From assembly GCF_013283855.1 (NCBI RefSeq), contig NZ_CP054056.1:620001-684000 (forward strand): a stretch of 64,000 nt of DNA, in the 5' to 3' direction. The position numbers were made by a program, and so were the translations under genes. The DNA comes from Aquiluna borgnonia (lineage in GTDB: Bacteria > Actinomycetota > Actinomycetes > Actinomycetales > Microbacteriaceae). Of this stretch, positions 44,310-54,117 are shown one piece after another. Every line of letters starts with the position of its first letter. The first letter of the stretch is position 1. The notes beneath the pieces were generated by a model that worked only from the letters and a program-made list of their open reading frames with translations, was not told the origin of the DNA and did no database searches.

Positions 44310-46295
44310 GTGGACATCAAACTTTCAGGCCAGCCTCACCAGGTAAGTGAGGGAGCCGATGGATTCAAACTCTTTGAGGATCGATCAGTAGTTGCTCTTC
44401 GCGTAAATGGCGAATTGAAGGACCTGAGTTATCAACTTGCTCCGGGTGACGATGTAATGCCGGTGACTATTGATTCAGAGGATGGCCTGGCTATTTTGCG
44501 CCACTCAACCGCGCACGTTATGGCCCAGGCTGTGCAGGAGCTTTTTGACCCGGCAAAGCTAGGAATTGGACCGCCGATTAAGGACGGCTTCTACTTTGAT
44601 TTTGATGTCCCCGAGGCCTTCAAGCCCGAAGATCTGAAGCGCATTGAAAAGCGAATGAAGGAACTTGTTGGGAAATCCCAGCGGTTCGTAAGGCGCGAGG
44701 TCTCCGATTCCGAGGCTCGTGAGGCAATGGCCGATGAGCCTTACAAGCTTGAGCTGATTGGCTTGAAATCTTCCGATGTCGGCGAAGGTGCCGCTGAGGT
44801 TGGCGAGGGAACTCTCTCTATCTATGAGAACGTCAATCCGGACGGCAGTGTCGCCTGGAGAGACCTTTGCCGCGGACCTCACCTGCCAAACACCAGGAGC
44901 ATCGGCAAGGGATTTTCGCTCACCAGAAGCGCAGCTGCGTATTGGCGAGGAAACGAAAACAATAAGCAGCTGCAGCGTATTTACGGCACCGCTTGGCCAA
45001 CCCAGGAGCAGCACGACGAGCACCTGCAGCGCCTCGAGGAGGCCGCCAGGCGAGACCACCGGAAGCTCGGGGTTGAATTAGATCTGTTTAGCTTCCCCGA
45101 CGAGATTGGCTCAGGACTGGCAGTTTTCCACCCCAAGGGCGGAATCCTCAGGCGGGTTATGGAGGATTACAGCCGCAAGCGTCACGAGGAGGCGGGATAC
45201 GAATTCGTGTACTCGCCACACATCACTAAGAGCAATTTGTTTGAAACCTCCGGACACCTGCAGTGGTACTCCGACGGCATGTTCCCGCCGATGAAGCTCG
45301 ATTCCGAATTTGATGAATCGGGCGCCTTGAAAAAGAGTGGTGCTGACTACTACCTCAAGCCCATGAACTGTCCGTTCCACATCTTGATTTTCCGCTCACG
45401 GGCTCGAAGCTACCGAGAGCTTCCGCTTCGGATGTTTGAATTCGGCTCGGTATACCGCTATGAAAAATCCGGAGTTCTGCACGGTCTAACGCGCGTCCGG
45501 GGAATGACTCAGGATGATGCTCACCTTTTTGTTACCGAAGAGCAGATGGAGCAGGAGCTCACATCGGTTCTGGAATTCGTGCTTGGGCTACTCAGGGATT
45601 ATGGACTAAATGATTTCTACCTTGAGCTTTCGACCAGGGACCCCGAAAATCCAAAGTTTGTGGGCTCGGATGCGCTATGGGAAAAGGCCACCAACACTCT
45701 TGCCAAGGTTGCCGAAAAGTCCAAGTTGAATCTGTTCCCAGACCCGGGCGGAGCGGCTTTTTACGGTCCGAAGATTTCGGTTCAAGCCAGGGATGCCATT
45801 GGCCGAACCTGGCAAATGTCCACAATTCAGCTGGATTTCAATCTTCCTGAGCGATTCGATCTTGAGTACATCGGTTCAGATGGTGAGCGTCACCGGCCAA
45901 TCATGATTCACAGAGCGCTGTTTGGTTCGATTGAACGCTTCTTCGGAGTATTGACTGAGCACTATGCCGGTCATTTCCCACCGTGGCTTGCGCCGGTTCA
46001 GGTGGTTGGTGTTCCTATTGCTGACGAATTTGCGGATTACCTGGAGCAGTTCGCTGCTGAGCTTCGCCCTCACTCAGTTCGCATCGAGGTCGATAGAAGT
46101 GACAATCGAATGCAAAAAAAGATTCGTGATCACACTTTGGCCAAAGTTCCCTTCATAGTTATCGCAGGAGCTAGGGACGTTGAGCAGGGAACTGTCGCAT
46201 TCCGCTTCCGAGATGGCTCTCAGGAGAATGACCTGACTCTCGAAGAGGCAAAGGCTCGAATCCTCAGTGCTATCGCTAACAAGGAACAGGTCTAA
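44310..46295 (+). CDS. thrS: Threonyl-tRNA synthetase
   Basis: Charges tRNA-Thr. It is 661 aa from GTG at 44310, which has AGGAG 4 bases upstream; a TTG at 44292 is less likely. The TGS domain occupies about residues 1-60. An editing domain with [11 protein letters not shown] (HxxxH) comes next. The catalytic core has the zinc Cys in MNCPFH, motif 2 around [20 protein letters not shown], and motif 3 near [16 protein letters not shown]. The anticodon domain is C-terminal. The HIT gene starts right after its stop. Confidence 0.97.
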   Translation: MDIKLSGQPHQVSEGADGFKLFEDRSVVALRVNGELKDLSYQLAPGDDVMPVTIDSEDGLAILRHSTAHVMAQAVQELFDPAKLGIGPPIKDGFYFDFDVPEAFKPEDLKRIEKRMKELVGKSQRFVRREVSDSEAREAMADEPYKLELIGLKSSDVGEGAAEVGEGTLSIYENVNPDGSVAWRDLCRGPHLPNTRSIGKGFSLTRSAAAYWRGNENNKQLQRIYGTAWPTQEQHDEHLQRLEEAARRDHRKLGVELDLFSFPDEIGSGLAVFHPKGGILRRVMEDYSRKRHEEAGYEFVYSPHITKSNLFETSGHLQWYSDGMFPPMKLDSEFDESGALKKSGADYYLKPMNCPFHILIFRSRARSYRELPLRMFEFGSVYRYEKSGVLHGLTRVRGMTQDDAHLFVTEEQMEQELTSVLEFVLGLLRDYGLNDFYLELSTRDPENPKFVGSDALWEKATNTLAKVAEKSKLNLFPDPGGAAFYGPKISVQARDAIGRTWQMSTIQLDFNLPERFDLEYIGSDGERHRPIMIHRALFGSIERFFGVLTEHYAGHFPPWLAPVQVVGVPIADEFADYLEQFAAELRPHSVRIEVDRSDNRMQKKIRDHTLAKVPFIVIAGARDVEQGTVAFRFRDGSQENDLTLEEAKARILSAIANKEQV

Positions 46296-46829
46296 TTGAC
46301 CGAGTTTCTTGATCGTTTTTCTCCGATGGCCGATGATTTTGAGCGGCTTTGGACGCCGCACCGTTTGGTCTATCTCCAGTCGGGTCAGCAGCCGCCAGAT
46401 GACGAGTGTCCTTTTTGCCTAGCTCCAGGCAAATCGGATGAGGATGCGCTAATCGTCTTTCGAGGCAAGAGCTGCTTTGTCCTTTTGAATCTGTTTCCCT
46501 ATAACACCGGCCACTTGCTGGTGTGTCCATACCGCCACGTGGATACCTACGACAAGGCCACTGAGGAGGAAACAGCTGAGATTGCTCTTCTCACCCAGCA
46601 GGCCATGAAAACTCTAAGGAAGGTTTCCGGGACTCACGGGTTTAACATCGGGATGAATCAGGGAGAACTGGCAGGAGCAGGAATTGCCGGGCATCTTCAC
46701 CAGCACATAGTTCCGCGCTGGCTACATGACTCAAACTTCTTTCCGATCATCGCCAAGACCAAAGCGCTTCCTAGGCTTCTTGGTGAGGTTCGCGAAACAA
46801 TTGCAAACAACTGGATAACCGATAAATAG
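46296..46829 (+). CDS. HIT family hydrolase/phosphorylase
   Basis: Histidine-triad nucleotide-binding protein, 177 aa, of the actinobacterial type related to AP4A phosphorylase. The active-site triad is in AGHLHQHIVPRW. An N-terminal CPFC motif may contribute a zinc site. The start is a TTG directly abutting the thrS stop with AGGAACAGG upstream, so it is coupled to thrS. The substrate is unproven. In many actinobacteria this gene lies between thrS and phospholipid genes; here pdxS follows instead. Confidence 0.87.
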   Translation: MTEFLDRFSPMADDFERLWTPHRLVYLQSGQQPPDDECPFCLAPGKSDEDALIVFRGKSCFVLLNLFPYNTGHLLVCPYRHVDTYDKATEEETAEIALLTQQAMKTLRKVSGTHGFNIGMNQGELAGAGIAGHLHQHIVPRWLHDSNFFPIIAKTKALPRLLGEVRETIANNWITDK

Positions 46830-46832
46830 GAT
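46827..46832 (+). promoter_or_regulatory. Possible -10 box for pdxS
   Basis: TAGGAT, 6 bases before the pdxS ATG and overlapping the end of the HIT gene. The same bases contain AGGA, so it could be a ribosome binding site instead. Confidence 0.3.
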
Positions 46833-46838
46833 TGATGA

Positions 46839-47729
46839 ATGTCAACTAACGAAAACGCAACCCCATTAGTCAAGCGCGGCCTAGCAGAGATGCTAAAGGG
46901 CGGCGTGATCATGGACGTCGTTACCCCTGAGCAGGCTCGCATCGCCGAGGATGCCGGAGCGGTGGCGGTTATGGCTCTCGAGCGCGTCCCAGCCGACATC
47001 AGGGCGCAGGGTGGCGTTGCCCGCATGAGCGACCCAGACTTGATCGACGCAATCATCAACACCGTTTCCATTCCAGTTATGGCCAAGGCGCGTATCGGTC
47101 ACTTCGTGGAGGCGCAGATTCTGCAGTCACTAGAGGTGGACTACATCGACGAATCCGAAGTTCTCAGCCCTGCCGACTACGTGAATCACATCGACAAGTG
47201 GAAGTTCGACATTCCGTTCGTTTGCGGTGCCACCAACCTAGGCGAGGCACTTCGCAGGATCACCGAGGGTGCTGCCATGATTCGCTCAAAGGGTGAGGCC
47301 GGTACCGGTGATGTTTCTGAGGCGACCAAGCACATCAGAACAATTTCCTCGGAAATCCGTGCCCTCGCTGCCAAGACTGAAGACGAGCTTTACGTGGCCG
47401 CAAAGGAACTTCAGGCGCCTTACGCTCTGGTCAAGGAAGTTGCAACCACCGGCAAGCTCCCAGTCGTTCTGTTTGTTGCAGGTGGTGTTGCAACTCCAGC
47501 TGACGCCGCCATGATGATGCAGCTGGGTGCTGACGGAGTCTTCGTCGGTTCCGGAGTTTTCAAGTCCGGCAACCCAGCTGCCAGAGCAGCCGCCATTGTG
47601 AAGGCCACCACCTTCTACAACGACCCAAAGATCGTTGCAGAGACCTCACGAGGACTGGGCGAGGCCATGGTTGGAATCAATGTCAACGACCTGCCCGCCC
47701 CGCACCGCCTTTCGGAGCGTGGCTGGTAG
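46839..47729 (+). CDS. pdxS: Pyridoxal 5'-phosphate synthase lyase subunit
   Basis: Builds PLP from ribose 5-phosphate, glyceraldehyde 3-phosphate and ammonia supplied by PdxT. It is 296 aa, highly conserved. Catalytic lysines are in [10 protein letters not shown] and [11 protein letters not shown], and the phosphate-binding loop is [12 protein letters not shown]. pdxT follows with no gap. Confidence 0.98.
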   Translation: MSTNENATPLVKRGLAEMLKGGVIMDVVTPEQARIAEDAGAVAVMALERVPADIRAQGGVARMSDPDLIDAIINTVSIPVMAKARIGHFVEAQILQSLEVDYIDESEVLSPADYVNHIDKWKFDIPFVCGATNLGEALRRITEGAAMIRSKGEAGTGDVSEATKHIRTISSEIRALAAKTEDELYVAAKELQAPYALVKEVATTGKLPVVLFVAGGVATPADAAMMMQLGADGVFVGSGVFKSGNPAARAAAIVKATTFYNDPKIVAETSRGLGEAMVGINVNDLPAPHRLSERGW

Positions 47730-48287
47730 TTGCTAGTTGGAGTTTTAGCCCTTCAGGGGGATTGGCGTGAGCATAAGGTAACCCTCGAAAGCTTGGGCGC
47801 CGAGGTCCTGCCGGTGAAGACTAAAGAAGATCTCGAGAGAGTTTCCGGCTTGGTGATTCCCGGAGGCGAGTCAACGACAATATCAAACCTCGCAAAAAGC
47901 TTCGGTCTGTTCCCTCACCTGCGAGAGTTCGCCAGGTCAAAGCCTGTGCTTGGAACCTGTGCTGGGCTAATTATGCTCAGCAATGAGGTTGAGGGTGCGG
48001 CACCCGGCCAAGAGTTTGTTGGGGGGCTTGATGTGAAAGTGTCTCGAAATGCGTACGGCGGTCAAACACACAGTTTTGAGGCAGAAGTTTCCTTTGGTGC
48101 AGAAAAAGAGCGGGTGGCGTTCATCCGTGCCCCTAGAATTTTGGCGGTAGGAAGCGCTGAAGTAATCGCCAAGCTAGGGGATGAACCGGTGGCAGTGCGG
48201 CAGGGAAAGTTGCTAGGTGCAACTTTTCACCCGGAGATAACCGGAGGCACACTGCTTCACAAGCTGTTCCTCGAAAGCATTCACTGA
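47730..48287 (+). CDS. pdxT: Pyridoxal 5'-phosphate synthase glutaminase subunit
   Basis: Class I glutaminase that feeds ammonia to PdxS. It is 185 aa. The oxyanion motif IPGGESTT, the nucleophile in VLGTCAGLIML, and the His-Glu pair in ATFHPEITGG are all intact, unlike the GatD-like protein elsewhere in this window. The start is TTG abutting the pdxS stop; MLVGVLALQGDWREH matches the family N-terminus. Confidence 0.97.
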   Translation: MLVGVLALQGDWREHKVTLESLGAEVLPVKTKEDLERVSGLVIPGGESTTISNLAKSFGLFPHLREFARSKPVLGTCAGLIMLSNEVEGAAPGQEFVGGLDVKVSRNAYGGQTHSFEAEVSFGAEKERVAFIRAPRILAVGSAEVIAKLGDEPVAVRQGKLLGATFHPEITGGTLLHKLFLESIH

Positions 48288-48302
48288 GAACAAAGGGCAC
48301 TC

Positions 48303-49052
48303 ATGTCAGGCCACTCCAAATGGGCAACCACCAAACACAAAAAGGCAGCCAACGACGCTAAGCGCGCCAAGCTCTGGGCCAAACTCATTAGAAACATTGA
48401 GGTTGCTACGCGAACCGGCGGTTCGGACATAGAGGGCAACCCAACCCTGTATGACGCGGTTTACAAGGCTAGAAAGAATTCAGTCCCCAACGACAACATT
48501 GAGCGTGCTATCAAGCGCGGTTCCGGTGCGCTTGGAGATGGCGCCGAATACATGGGAATCATGTATGAGGGTTACGGGCCAAATGGAATTGCGATTCTGA
48601 TTGAGTGCCTCACGGACAACAAGAACCGCACGGCTGCAGAGGTTAGGACTGCCGTCACTAAAAATGGTGGCACCATGGCCGATCCCGGATCAGTGTCCTA
48701 CCAGTTTGCCCGCAAGGGAGTAATCGTCTGCACCGCAGGTAGCAGTGAGGACGCCATCTTGGAGGCGACCCTGGAACACGACGCAGAGGATGTCTCTTCG
48801 AATGGTGAGGGCTTTGTGGTCACAGTTGACCCTTCCTCCATGGTTGCTGCAAGAGCTGCACTTCAGGCGGCCGGAATCGATTACGAATCCGCGGATGTTG
48901 AGTTTGTGTCCTCTATGAAGATTCAAGCCGACCTGGAAACTGCCTCAAAAGTAATCAAAATGATTGACGCAATTGAGGATCTTGACGATGTCCAAAATGT
49001 TTACACCAACATGGACATCAGTGCAGAAGTCCTAGAGCGACTCGAGGCCTAG
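48303..49052 (+). CDS. yebC: YebC/PmpR family protein
   Basis: Conserved protein of the YebC family. Members have been described as transcription regulators and, more recently, as helpers of translation at proline stretches. It is 249 aa. The N-terminus [20 protein letters not shown] and the [20 protein letters not shown] block are diagnostic. AAAGGG precedes the ATG. It opens the ruvCAB stretch and overlaps ruvC by one base. Confidence 0.96.
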   Translation: MSGHSKWATTKHKKAANDAKRAKLWAKLIRNIEVATRTGGSDIEGNPTLYDAVYKARKNSVPNDNIERAIKRGSGALGDGAEYMGIMYEGYGPNGIAILIECLTDNKNRTAAEVRTAVTKNGGTMADPGSVSYQFARKGVIVCTAGSSEDAILEATLEHDAEDVSSNGEGFVVTVDPSSMVAARAALQAAGIDYESADVEFVSSMKIQADLETASKVIKMIDAIEDLDDVQNVYTNMDISAEVLERLEA

Positions 49053-49585
49053 TGGCTTTGATCCTTGGAGTTGACCCCGGGCTCACCCGCTGTGGATTTG
49101 GTTTGGTCGACTCTGAGAAGAACTCGGCAATCAGGTACGGAATGTTTCAATCAACGCCAGATCAGGACCCGAGTGAGCGAGTCGGACGGATTTCGCAGCA
49201 GCTCGCGGCGCTTTTGGATGAGCATCGGCCGGAGCTGATTGGCCTCGAGAGGGTTTTCGCTCAGGCCAACCTTCGGTCAGTTATGGGTGTGGCCCAAATC
49301 TCCGGAGCCTTGATGGCACTGGCTTTCGAGCGCAACATTCCCCTTCAGTTCTTCACGCCGAGCGAAGTAAAGGCAGCGGTAACGGGCAATGGAAGGGCTA
49401 CCAAGGATCAGGTTGGCATGATGGTGACCCGAATCCTCCAACTTGATAGCCAACCCAAGCCCGCCGACGTTGCAGACGCTCTAGCTGTGGCCATATGCGC
49501 TTCTAAACGTGGTTTCAATGTGGGGACTTCTGCACAGCAAGCGTGGGTTGCGGCGGCAAAAAAGGCATCGCGGCGATTAGGTTAG
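49052..49585 (+). CDS. ruvC: Holliday junction resolvase RuvC
   Basis: Endonuclease that cuts Holliday junctions with RuvAB. It is 177 aa. Acidic catalytic residues are in LGVDPGLTRCGFG, IGLERVFAQAN and KPADVADALAVAI. The GTG start overlaps the yebC stop by one base. Confidence 0.97.
   Translation: MALILGVDPGLTRCGFGLVDSEKNSAIRYGMFQSTPDQDPSERVGRISQQLAALLDEHRPELIGLERVFAQANLRSVMGVAQISGALMALAFERNIPLQFFTPSEVKAAVTGNGRATKDQVGMMVTRILQLDSQPKPADVADALAVAICASKRGFNVGTSAQQAWVAAAKKASRRLG
49578..49583 (+). promoter_or_regulatory. Possible -10 box for ruvA
   Basis: TAGGTT, 6 bases before the ruvA GTG, lying on the last codons of ruvC. It would let ruvAB be expressed apart from ruvC. Confidence 0.35.
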
Positions 49586-49589
49586 CTTC

Positions 49590-50156
49590 GTGATTGAACT
49601 TCTAACGGGTCAAGTAGCAAGACTCGGCACTGATTCGCTAACCCTTCTGGTTGGGGGAGTCGGATTCCGAGTTGCGGTTACCCCGCGGCATGGGCTCTCC
49701 CTCCGGCTAAACCAAGACGCAACGTTGGTCACGAAGATGGTTGTCAAAGAGGATGACATTTCGCTTTATGGCTTTGAGAGCTCTGCCGAACTTGAGATTT
49801 TTGACCTACTTTGCTCGGTCAGCGGCATTGGGCCGAAGCTCGCGATGACGGTGCTGTCTGGTATGGATGCCGATGGCGTGAGAAACGCCGTCAATGCCTC
49901 CGACGATGCCGCATTCAGGGCGATCTCGGGTATCGGGCCAAAGACGGCCAAACTGATTGTGATTTCACTCTCCAACAAGGTTGGACTATCGGTTCACCTG
50001 CCCCACGCCAACGTCATTCAAGCGCTAGTGCAGTTGGGAACTGACGAAGCGCGCGCTCGAGCCGTTATCTCGGAAATCCCCGTGGGGCTTGATGATTCCG
50101 CGGCGCTCAAGGCGGCACTCTCTCTCCTTGGTAGCAGCAAACTAGGTGAAGCTTGA
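49590..50156 (+). CDS. ruvA: Holliday junction branch migration protein RuvA
   Basis: Tetramer that binds the four-way junction and recruits RuvB. It is 188 aa. The OB-fold is N-terminal ([19 protein letters not shown]). Two helix-hairpin-helix motifs follow ([15 protein letters not shown] and [13 protein letters not shown]), and a small C-terminal domain binds RuvB. The start is GTG. The stop overlaps the ruvB TTG. Confidence 0.96.
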   Translation: MIELLTGQVARLGTDSLTLLVGGVGFRVAVTPRHGLSLRLNQDATLVTKMVVKEDDISLYGFESSAELEIFDLLCSVSGIGPKLAMTVLSGMDADGVRNAVNASDDAAFRAISGIGPKTAKLIVISLSNKVGLSVHLPHANVIQALVQLGTDEARARAVISEIPVGLDDSAALKAALSLLGSSKLGEA

Positions 50157-51130
50157 TCGAGCCAACCTCCGACGAGCGGGAGGTTGAAGCAAAACTGCGG
50201 CCAACCTCTCTGACCGAATTCGTGGGTCAAGAGAAAGTCGTCAACCAGCTCAACCTGATTCTTGACGCTGCGAAGCTGCACAACCGCGCCCCCGATCACA
50301 TTTTGCTGGCGGGACCGCCCGGACTTGGTAAGACCACCCTCGCCATGATTGTCGCTCACGACTCCGGGAAACCACTGCGGCTTACCTCCGGTCCAGCCAT
50401 ACAGTCGTCAGGGGACTTAGCATCCATGCTCTCGGCACTGCAGAGCGGAGACGTTTTATTCATAGACGAGATCCATCGAATGTCTCGCAGTGCCGAAGAG
50501 ATGCTCTATTTGGCGATGGAAGATTTTCGAGTAGATGTGATGGTCGGCAAGGGCCCGGGAGCCGCTTCGATCTCACTGGAAATCGCTCCCTTTACCCTGG
50601 TTGGAGCCACCACCCGGAGCGGAATGCTACCCACGCCACTAAGGGATAGGTTCGGGTTCACTGCCTTTCTGGAGTACTACGAACCCGCGGACCTGGTTTC
50701 GGTCGTAACGAGGGCGAGTCAGAAACTCGGGATAGAAATCGAGTCAGACGCGGCCAATGCGCTAGCAACTCGCTCTCGTGGCACACCGCGAATCGCAAAT
50801 CGCCTGCTGCGCAGGGTCCGAGATTTCGCGGCAGTCAATAGACAACCAGTCATCACCATGGATTCAGTTCTAAGCGCTATGGAACTGTTTGAGGTTGATG
50901 CCCTCGGGTTAGACCGAGTTGATCGACAAATTCTGACTCTGCTTGCCACTCAATTCAGTGCAAAGCCGGTGGGTTTAAGCACTCTGGCCGTTGCTATTGG
51001 CGAGGAACCAGACACGATTGAGGCCGTTATCGAGCCTTACCTGATTCGAATTGGATTTATCCAGCGTACTCCGCGCGGTAGAGAGATAACTCAGCACGGC
51101 ATCGCCCACCTGACGCAAGCTAAGCGCTAA
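50153..51130 (+). CDS. ruvB: Holliday junction branch migration helicase RuvB
   Basis: AAA+ motor that drives branch migration. It is 325 aa. Walker A is [12 protein letters not shown], Walker B is [10 protein letters not shown], sensor 1 is LVGATTRSG, the arginine finger is in TPLRDRFGF, and a winged helix is at the C-terminus. It starts at TTG overlapping the ruvA stop (TTGA), so the two are translation-coupled. Confidence 0.97.
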   Translation: MIEPTSDEREVEAKLRPTSLTEFVGQEKVVNQLNLILDAAKLHNRAPDHILLAGPPGLGKTTLAMIVAHDSGKPLRLTSGPAIQSSGDLASMLSALQSGDVLFIDEIHRMSRSAEEMLYLAMEDFRVDVMVGKGPGAASISLEIAPFTLVGATTRSGMLPTPLRDRFGFTAFLEYYEPADLVSVVTRASQKLGIEIESDAANALATRSRGTPRIANRLLRRVRDFAAVNRQPVITMDSVLSAMELFEVDALGLDRVDRQILTLLATQFSAKPVGLSTLAVAIGEEPDTIEAVIEPYLIRIGFIQRTPRGREITQHGIAHLTQAKR

Positions 51131-51146
51131 TTGAGTAACTTGCACC

Positions 51147-51152
51147 TATAAT
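51147..51152 (+). promoter_or_regulatory. -10 box upstream of yajC
   Basis: A consensus TATAAT 31 bases before the yajC start. No good -35 box is visible at the usual distance. AAGGA follows at the right place as a ribosome binding site, so this transcript has a leader. Confidence 0.5.
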
Positions 51153-51182
51153 TTCGGGGTACCTAGTCGGTAAGGAAAACTC

Positions 51183-51443
51183 TTGGACTACATTCTGCTT
51201 GGCGTGCTCGCCGTGATGATTCTGCTTTTGGTTCAGCAAAATCGCAAGCGCAAAAAGGATGCCGAAACTCTCCTAAGTTCTTTGGAGGTTGGCTCCGAGA
51301 TTATTCTCCACTCCGGCATCAAAGGTGTTATCACGGAGATTAGCGGCGACGATTTAGTCGTGGAGAGCACTCCAAAGACTAAGTTGCGAGTGGTCAAGCA
51401 AGCCGTTCGCGGTGTAGTGCCGACGCCAGCTGAGGGGAACTAG
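51183..51443 (+). CDS. yajC: Preprotein translocase subunit YajC
   Basis: Small membrane protein that associates with SecDF. It is 86 aa, with one N-terminal transmembrane helix (YILLGVLAVMILLLVQQ) and a cytosolic domain with the family's GSEIILHSGIKGVI. The start is TTG with AAGGA 7 bases upstream. secD starts two bases after the stop. Confidence 0.93.
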   Translation: MDYILLGVLAVMILLLVQQNRKRKKDAETLLSSLEVGSEIILHSGIKGVITEISGDDLVVESTPKTKLRVVKQAVRGVVPTPAEGN

Positions 51444-51444
51444 C

Positions 51445-53121
51445 GTGTCAGAAAGAACAACCGAGCAATCCGCTAAGCGGAAGCTGGGATGGCTTGGAGC
51501 CGTTGCTGCTTTTTTCACAGGTCTAATCATCTGGGGCGTGGTAACCGTTCAGCCAGGTGCAAGTTTTGCCCCTGAGCTAGCCCTTGACCTTCAGGGTGGA
51601 ACGCAGATCATCCTCACCCCAACTCTCGCCGATGGCCAGGTTGTTGAGCAGGAGCAGCTAGACCAAGCCGTCACAATTATTCGTCAACGAATCGACGGCT
51701 CCGGTGTTGGTGAAGCTCAGGTTTCGGTCCAGGGAAATCAAAATATCGTGGTCTCAATCCCTGGAGCTCCTGACGCCAACACTCTTCAGCTGATCAAGGC
51801 CAGCGCTTTGCTGGAATTCCGGCCAGTTATCACCTACGCGGCCTCGGCAGCGCCAAGCACTGAGTCTGCCGCTGTAGACATTTCAACCCTGAATGACACC
51901 CCGGCGACCACTCCGGTAAATGCCTCGGACGCAGCGTGGATTACTGAAAAGGTGCAGGCCCAGTTCGACCAGCTGGACTGCTCAACAGAATTTAGAAGTG
52001 CAGGGCAGGTTGATGATCCAACCAAGCCATTGGTTACCTGTGACGACTTTTACCTTTACAAGTACATCCTCGGTCCCGTCGAGGTCAATGGACTCAACAT
52101 TTCCAATGCCTATGCCGGTACGGTTACTACCACTACCGGTGCAAGCACCAACGACTGGGCGGTAAACCTAGAGTTTGACGCAACCGGAACAGAGTCATTT
52201 GGACAGGTAACCGCTCGCCTTTTCGGTTTGCCATCGCCACAAAACCAGTTTGCTATCACCTTGGACGGATTGGTAATCACCGCTCCTGCAACCAACGCAG
52301 TGATTACCAACGGTCAGGCTCAAATCACTGGAAACTTCACCCAGGAATCCGCTACCGCACTGTCGGATCAGTTGAAGTATGGAGCTTTGCCTATTGGCTT
52401 CGAAGTCCAGTCGCAAGAGAACATTTCAGCCACCTTGGGTGAGGAGTCACTTCGTAGCGGTTTGATTGCCGGTGTTATCGGCCTCATTGTAGTCGTGGTC
52501 TACATGACTTTCCAGTACCGCGGCCTCGCATCCGTGGTTCTGGGATCCCTGATTGTCGCTGCCATCCTGGTCTACCTCGCGGTGGCCTTCTTGAGCTGGC
52601 GCCAGGGCTACAGACTTTCGCTAGCCGGAGTTGCCGGATTGATTGTGGCAATTGGTATCACGGCTGACTCGTTCATTGTTTACTTCGAAAGAATTCGAGA
52701 CGAGCTTCGCGAGGGTCGAACCCTTGAAACTGCGGTTGAAGCCGGCTGGAAGCGTGCCCTGAGGACCATCTTGGTTTCAGATGCCGTGAGCCTTACGGCC
52801 GCAGTTGTGCTCTACCTCCTAACCAGTTCTTCGGTTCGAGGGTTTGCCTTCACCCTCGGTCTCACGACCCTCATCGACTTGATGGTAGTTACCCTGTTTA
52901 CCCACCCGCTTGTTCAGGTACTGGCAAGAAAGAAGTTCTTTGCCTCAGGTCACAAGTGGTCTGGCTTTGACCTGAGTGCATCCAAGGCTGCCTACCTAGG
53001 TCGCGCTCAATTTAGAGTTTCCGAGAAGCTGGCTGAGGGCAAGGCTGAGAAGGCCTCCAAGGAAGCGCGCAAGCGTCAAACAATTGCAGAGCGTAAGGCT
53101 CAGGAGGTCACAAATGACTAG
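51445..53121 (+). CDS. secD: Protein translocase subunit SecD
   Basis: RND-type membrane protein that uses the proton gradient to help pull proteins through SecYEG. It is 558 aa. One N-terminal helix is followed by a large external region (LDLQGGTQIILTP; VTIIRQRIDGSGV; GNFTQESATALSDQLKYGALP) and five C-terminal helices with ITADSFIVYFERIRDE. A low-complexity Ala/Thr/Ser stretch lies near residues 130-155. The charged C-terminal tail overlaps secF by 8 bases. Confidence 0.96.
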   Translation: MSERTTEQSAKRKLGWLGAVAAFFTGLIIWGVVTVQPGASFAPELALDLQGGTQIILTPTLADGQVVEQEQLDQAVTIIRQRIDGSGVGEAQVSVQGNQNIVVSIPGAPDANTLQLIKASALLEFRPVITYAASAAPSTESAAVDISTLNDTPATTPVNASDAAWITEKVQAQFDQLDCSTEFRSAGQVDDPTKPLVTCDDFYLYKYILGPVEVNGLNISNAYAGTVTTTTGASTNDWAVNLEFDATGTESFGQVTARLFGLPSPQNQFAITLDGLVITAPATNAVITNGQAQITGNFTQESATALSDQLKYGALPIGFEVQSQENISATLGEESLRSGLIAGVIGLIVVVVYMTFQYRGLASVVLGSLIVAAILVYLAVAFLSWRQGYRLSLAGVAGLIVAIGITADSFIVYFERIRDELREGRTLETAVEAGWKRALRTILVSDAVSLTAAVVLYLLTSSSVRGFAFTLGLTTLIDLMVVTLFTHPLVQVLARKKFFASGHKWSGFDLSASKAAYLGRAQFRVSEKLAEGKAEKASKEARKRQTIAERKAQEVTND

Positions 53122-54085
53122 TCTCAAGACAATTGGAAATCAGCTCTACTCAGGCGAGCGTTCGTTTGACTTTGTTGGTAAGCGGAAGCTTTGGTACACC
53201 ATTGCCGCACTCGCAGTAATCCTCTCGGTCCTACTTCCAATCCTCAGAGGCGGATTCAACTTTGGAATCGAATTCCGAGGTGGATCTGAATTTCGTTTGA
53301 CGAATTCACAAGAGCTTCCGCTAACCCTCGCCGAGGATGTTGTTTCGGGCATTGTTGCCGGAGCTCAGGTCTCTGTAACTGAGGTTGGAACCTCTGACAT
53401 TCGCATCCAAACCGAGCAGCTGGCCGATGTCGAGTCTGAAGAGGTGCGCCTAGCGCTCGCCGAAGCCTACGGCGTACAGGACAGCGAGGTCGCATCGAGC
53501 TTTATCGGTCCGAACTGGGGAGCCGATGTCACACAGCAGGCCATCACCGGACTGATTGTGTTCTTGGCTCTGGTTTCGCTCCTCATGGCCTTTTACTTCA
53601 GAAGCTGGAAGATGTCAGTGGCAGCATTGGTCGCCCTTGCCCACGACCTCATCTTGACCGCTGGCGTTTACGCTGGAGTCGGCTTCGAGGTGACTCCCGC
53701 GGCAGTCATTGGCTTCCTCACCATTCTCAGCTACTCTCTCTACGACACGGTGGTGGTATTCGACAAGGTTCGCGAGAACACTCTTGAAATTGAATACAGC
53801 GAGACTAGGACGTTTGCCGAGATGGTAAACCTCGCCGTGAACCAGACCCTGGTGCGCTCTATCAACACTTCCGTCGTGGCGGTTTTGCCAGTAGCGGCCA
53901 TTCTGTTCATTGGGTCTGTTTTGCTCGGGGCTGGAACACTGCGTGACATCGCTCTGGCGCTGTTTGTAGGAACCATCGTCGGCACCTACTCGTCCATCTT
54001 CCTAGCGGCTCCGGTTTATGTTCACCTTCGTGAAAATGAGGCACAACTCAAGGCTGCGGCTGAAAAGGTCGAGGCAAACCGCTAA
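53114..54085 (+). CDS. secF: Protein translocase subunit SecF
   Basis: Partner of SecD. It is 323 aa with six helices. Seen are GIEFRGGSEFRL, the YDTVVVFDKVREN motif in helix 4, and VNQTLVRSINTS. The ATG at 53114 follows CAGGAGG at good spacing inside the end of secD; the frame open from 53084 is a shadow. Confidence 0.96.
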   Translation: MTSLKTIGNQLYSGERSFDFVGKRKLWYTIAALAVILSVLLPILRGGFNFGIEFRGGSEFRLTNSQELPLTLAEDVVSGIVAGAQVSVTEVGTSDIRIQTEQLADVESEEVRLALAEAYGVQDSEVASSFIGPNWGADVTQQAITGLIVFLALVSLLMAFYFRSWKMSVAALVALAHDLILTAGVYAGVGFEVTPAAVIGFLTILSYSLYDTVVVFDKVRENTLEIEYSETRTFAEMVNLAVNQTLVRSINTSVVAVLPVAAILFIGSVLLGAGTLRDIALALFVGTIVGTYSSIFLAAPVYVHLRENEAQLKAAAEKVEANR

Positions 54086-54117
54086 TAGACTTCTCACAAC
54101 CATTAGGGAGTGACTAG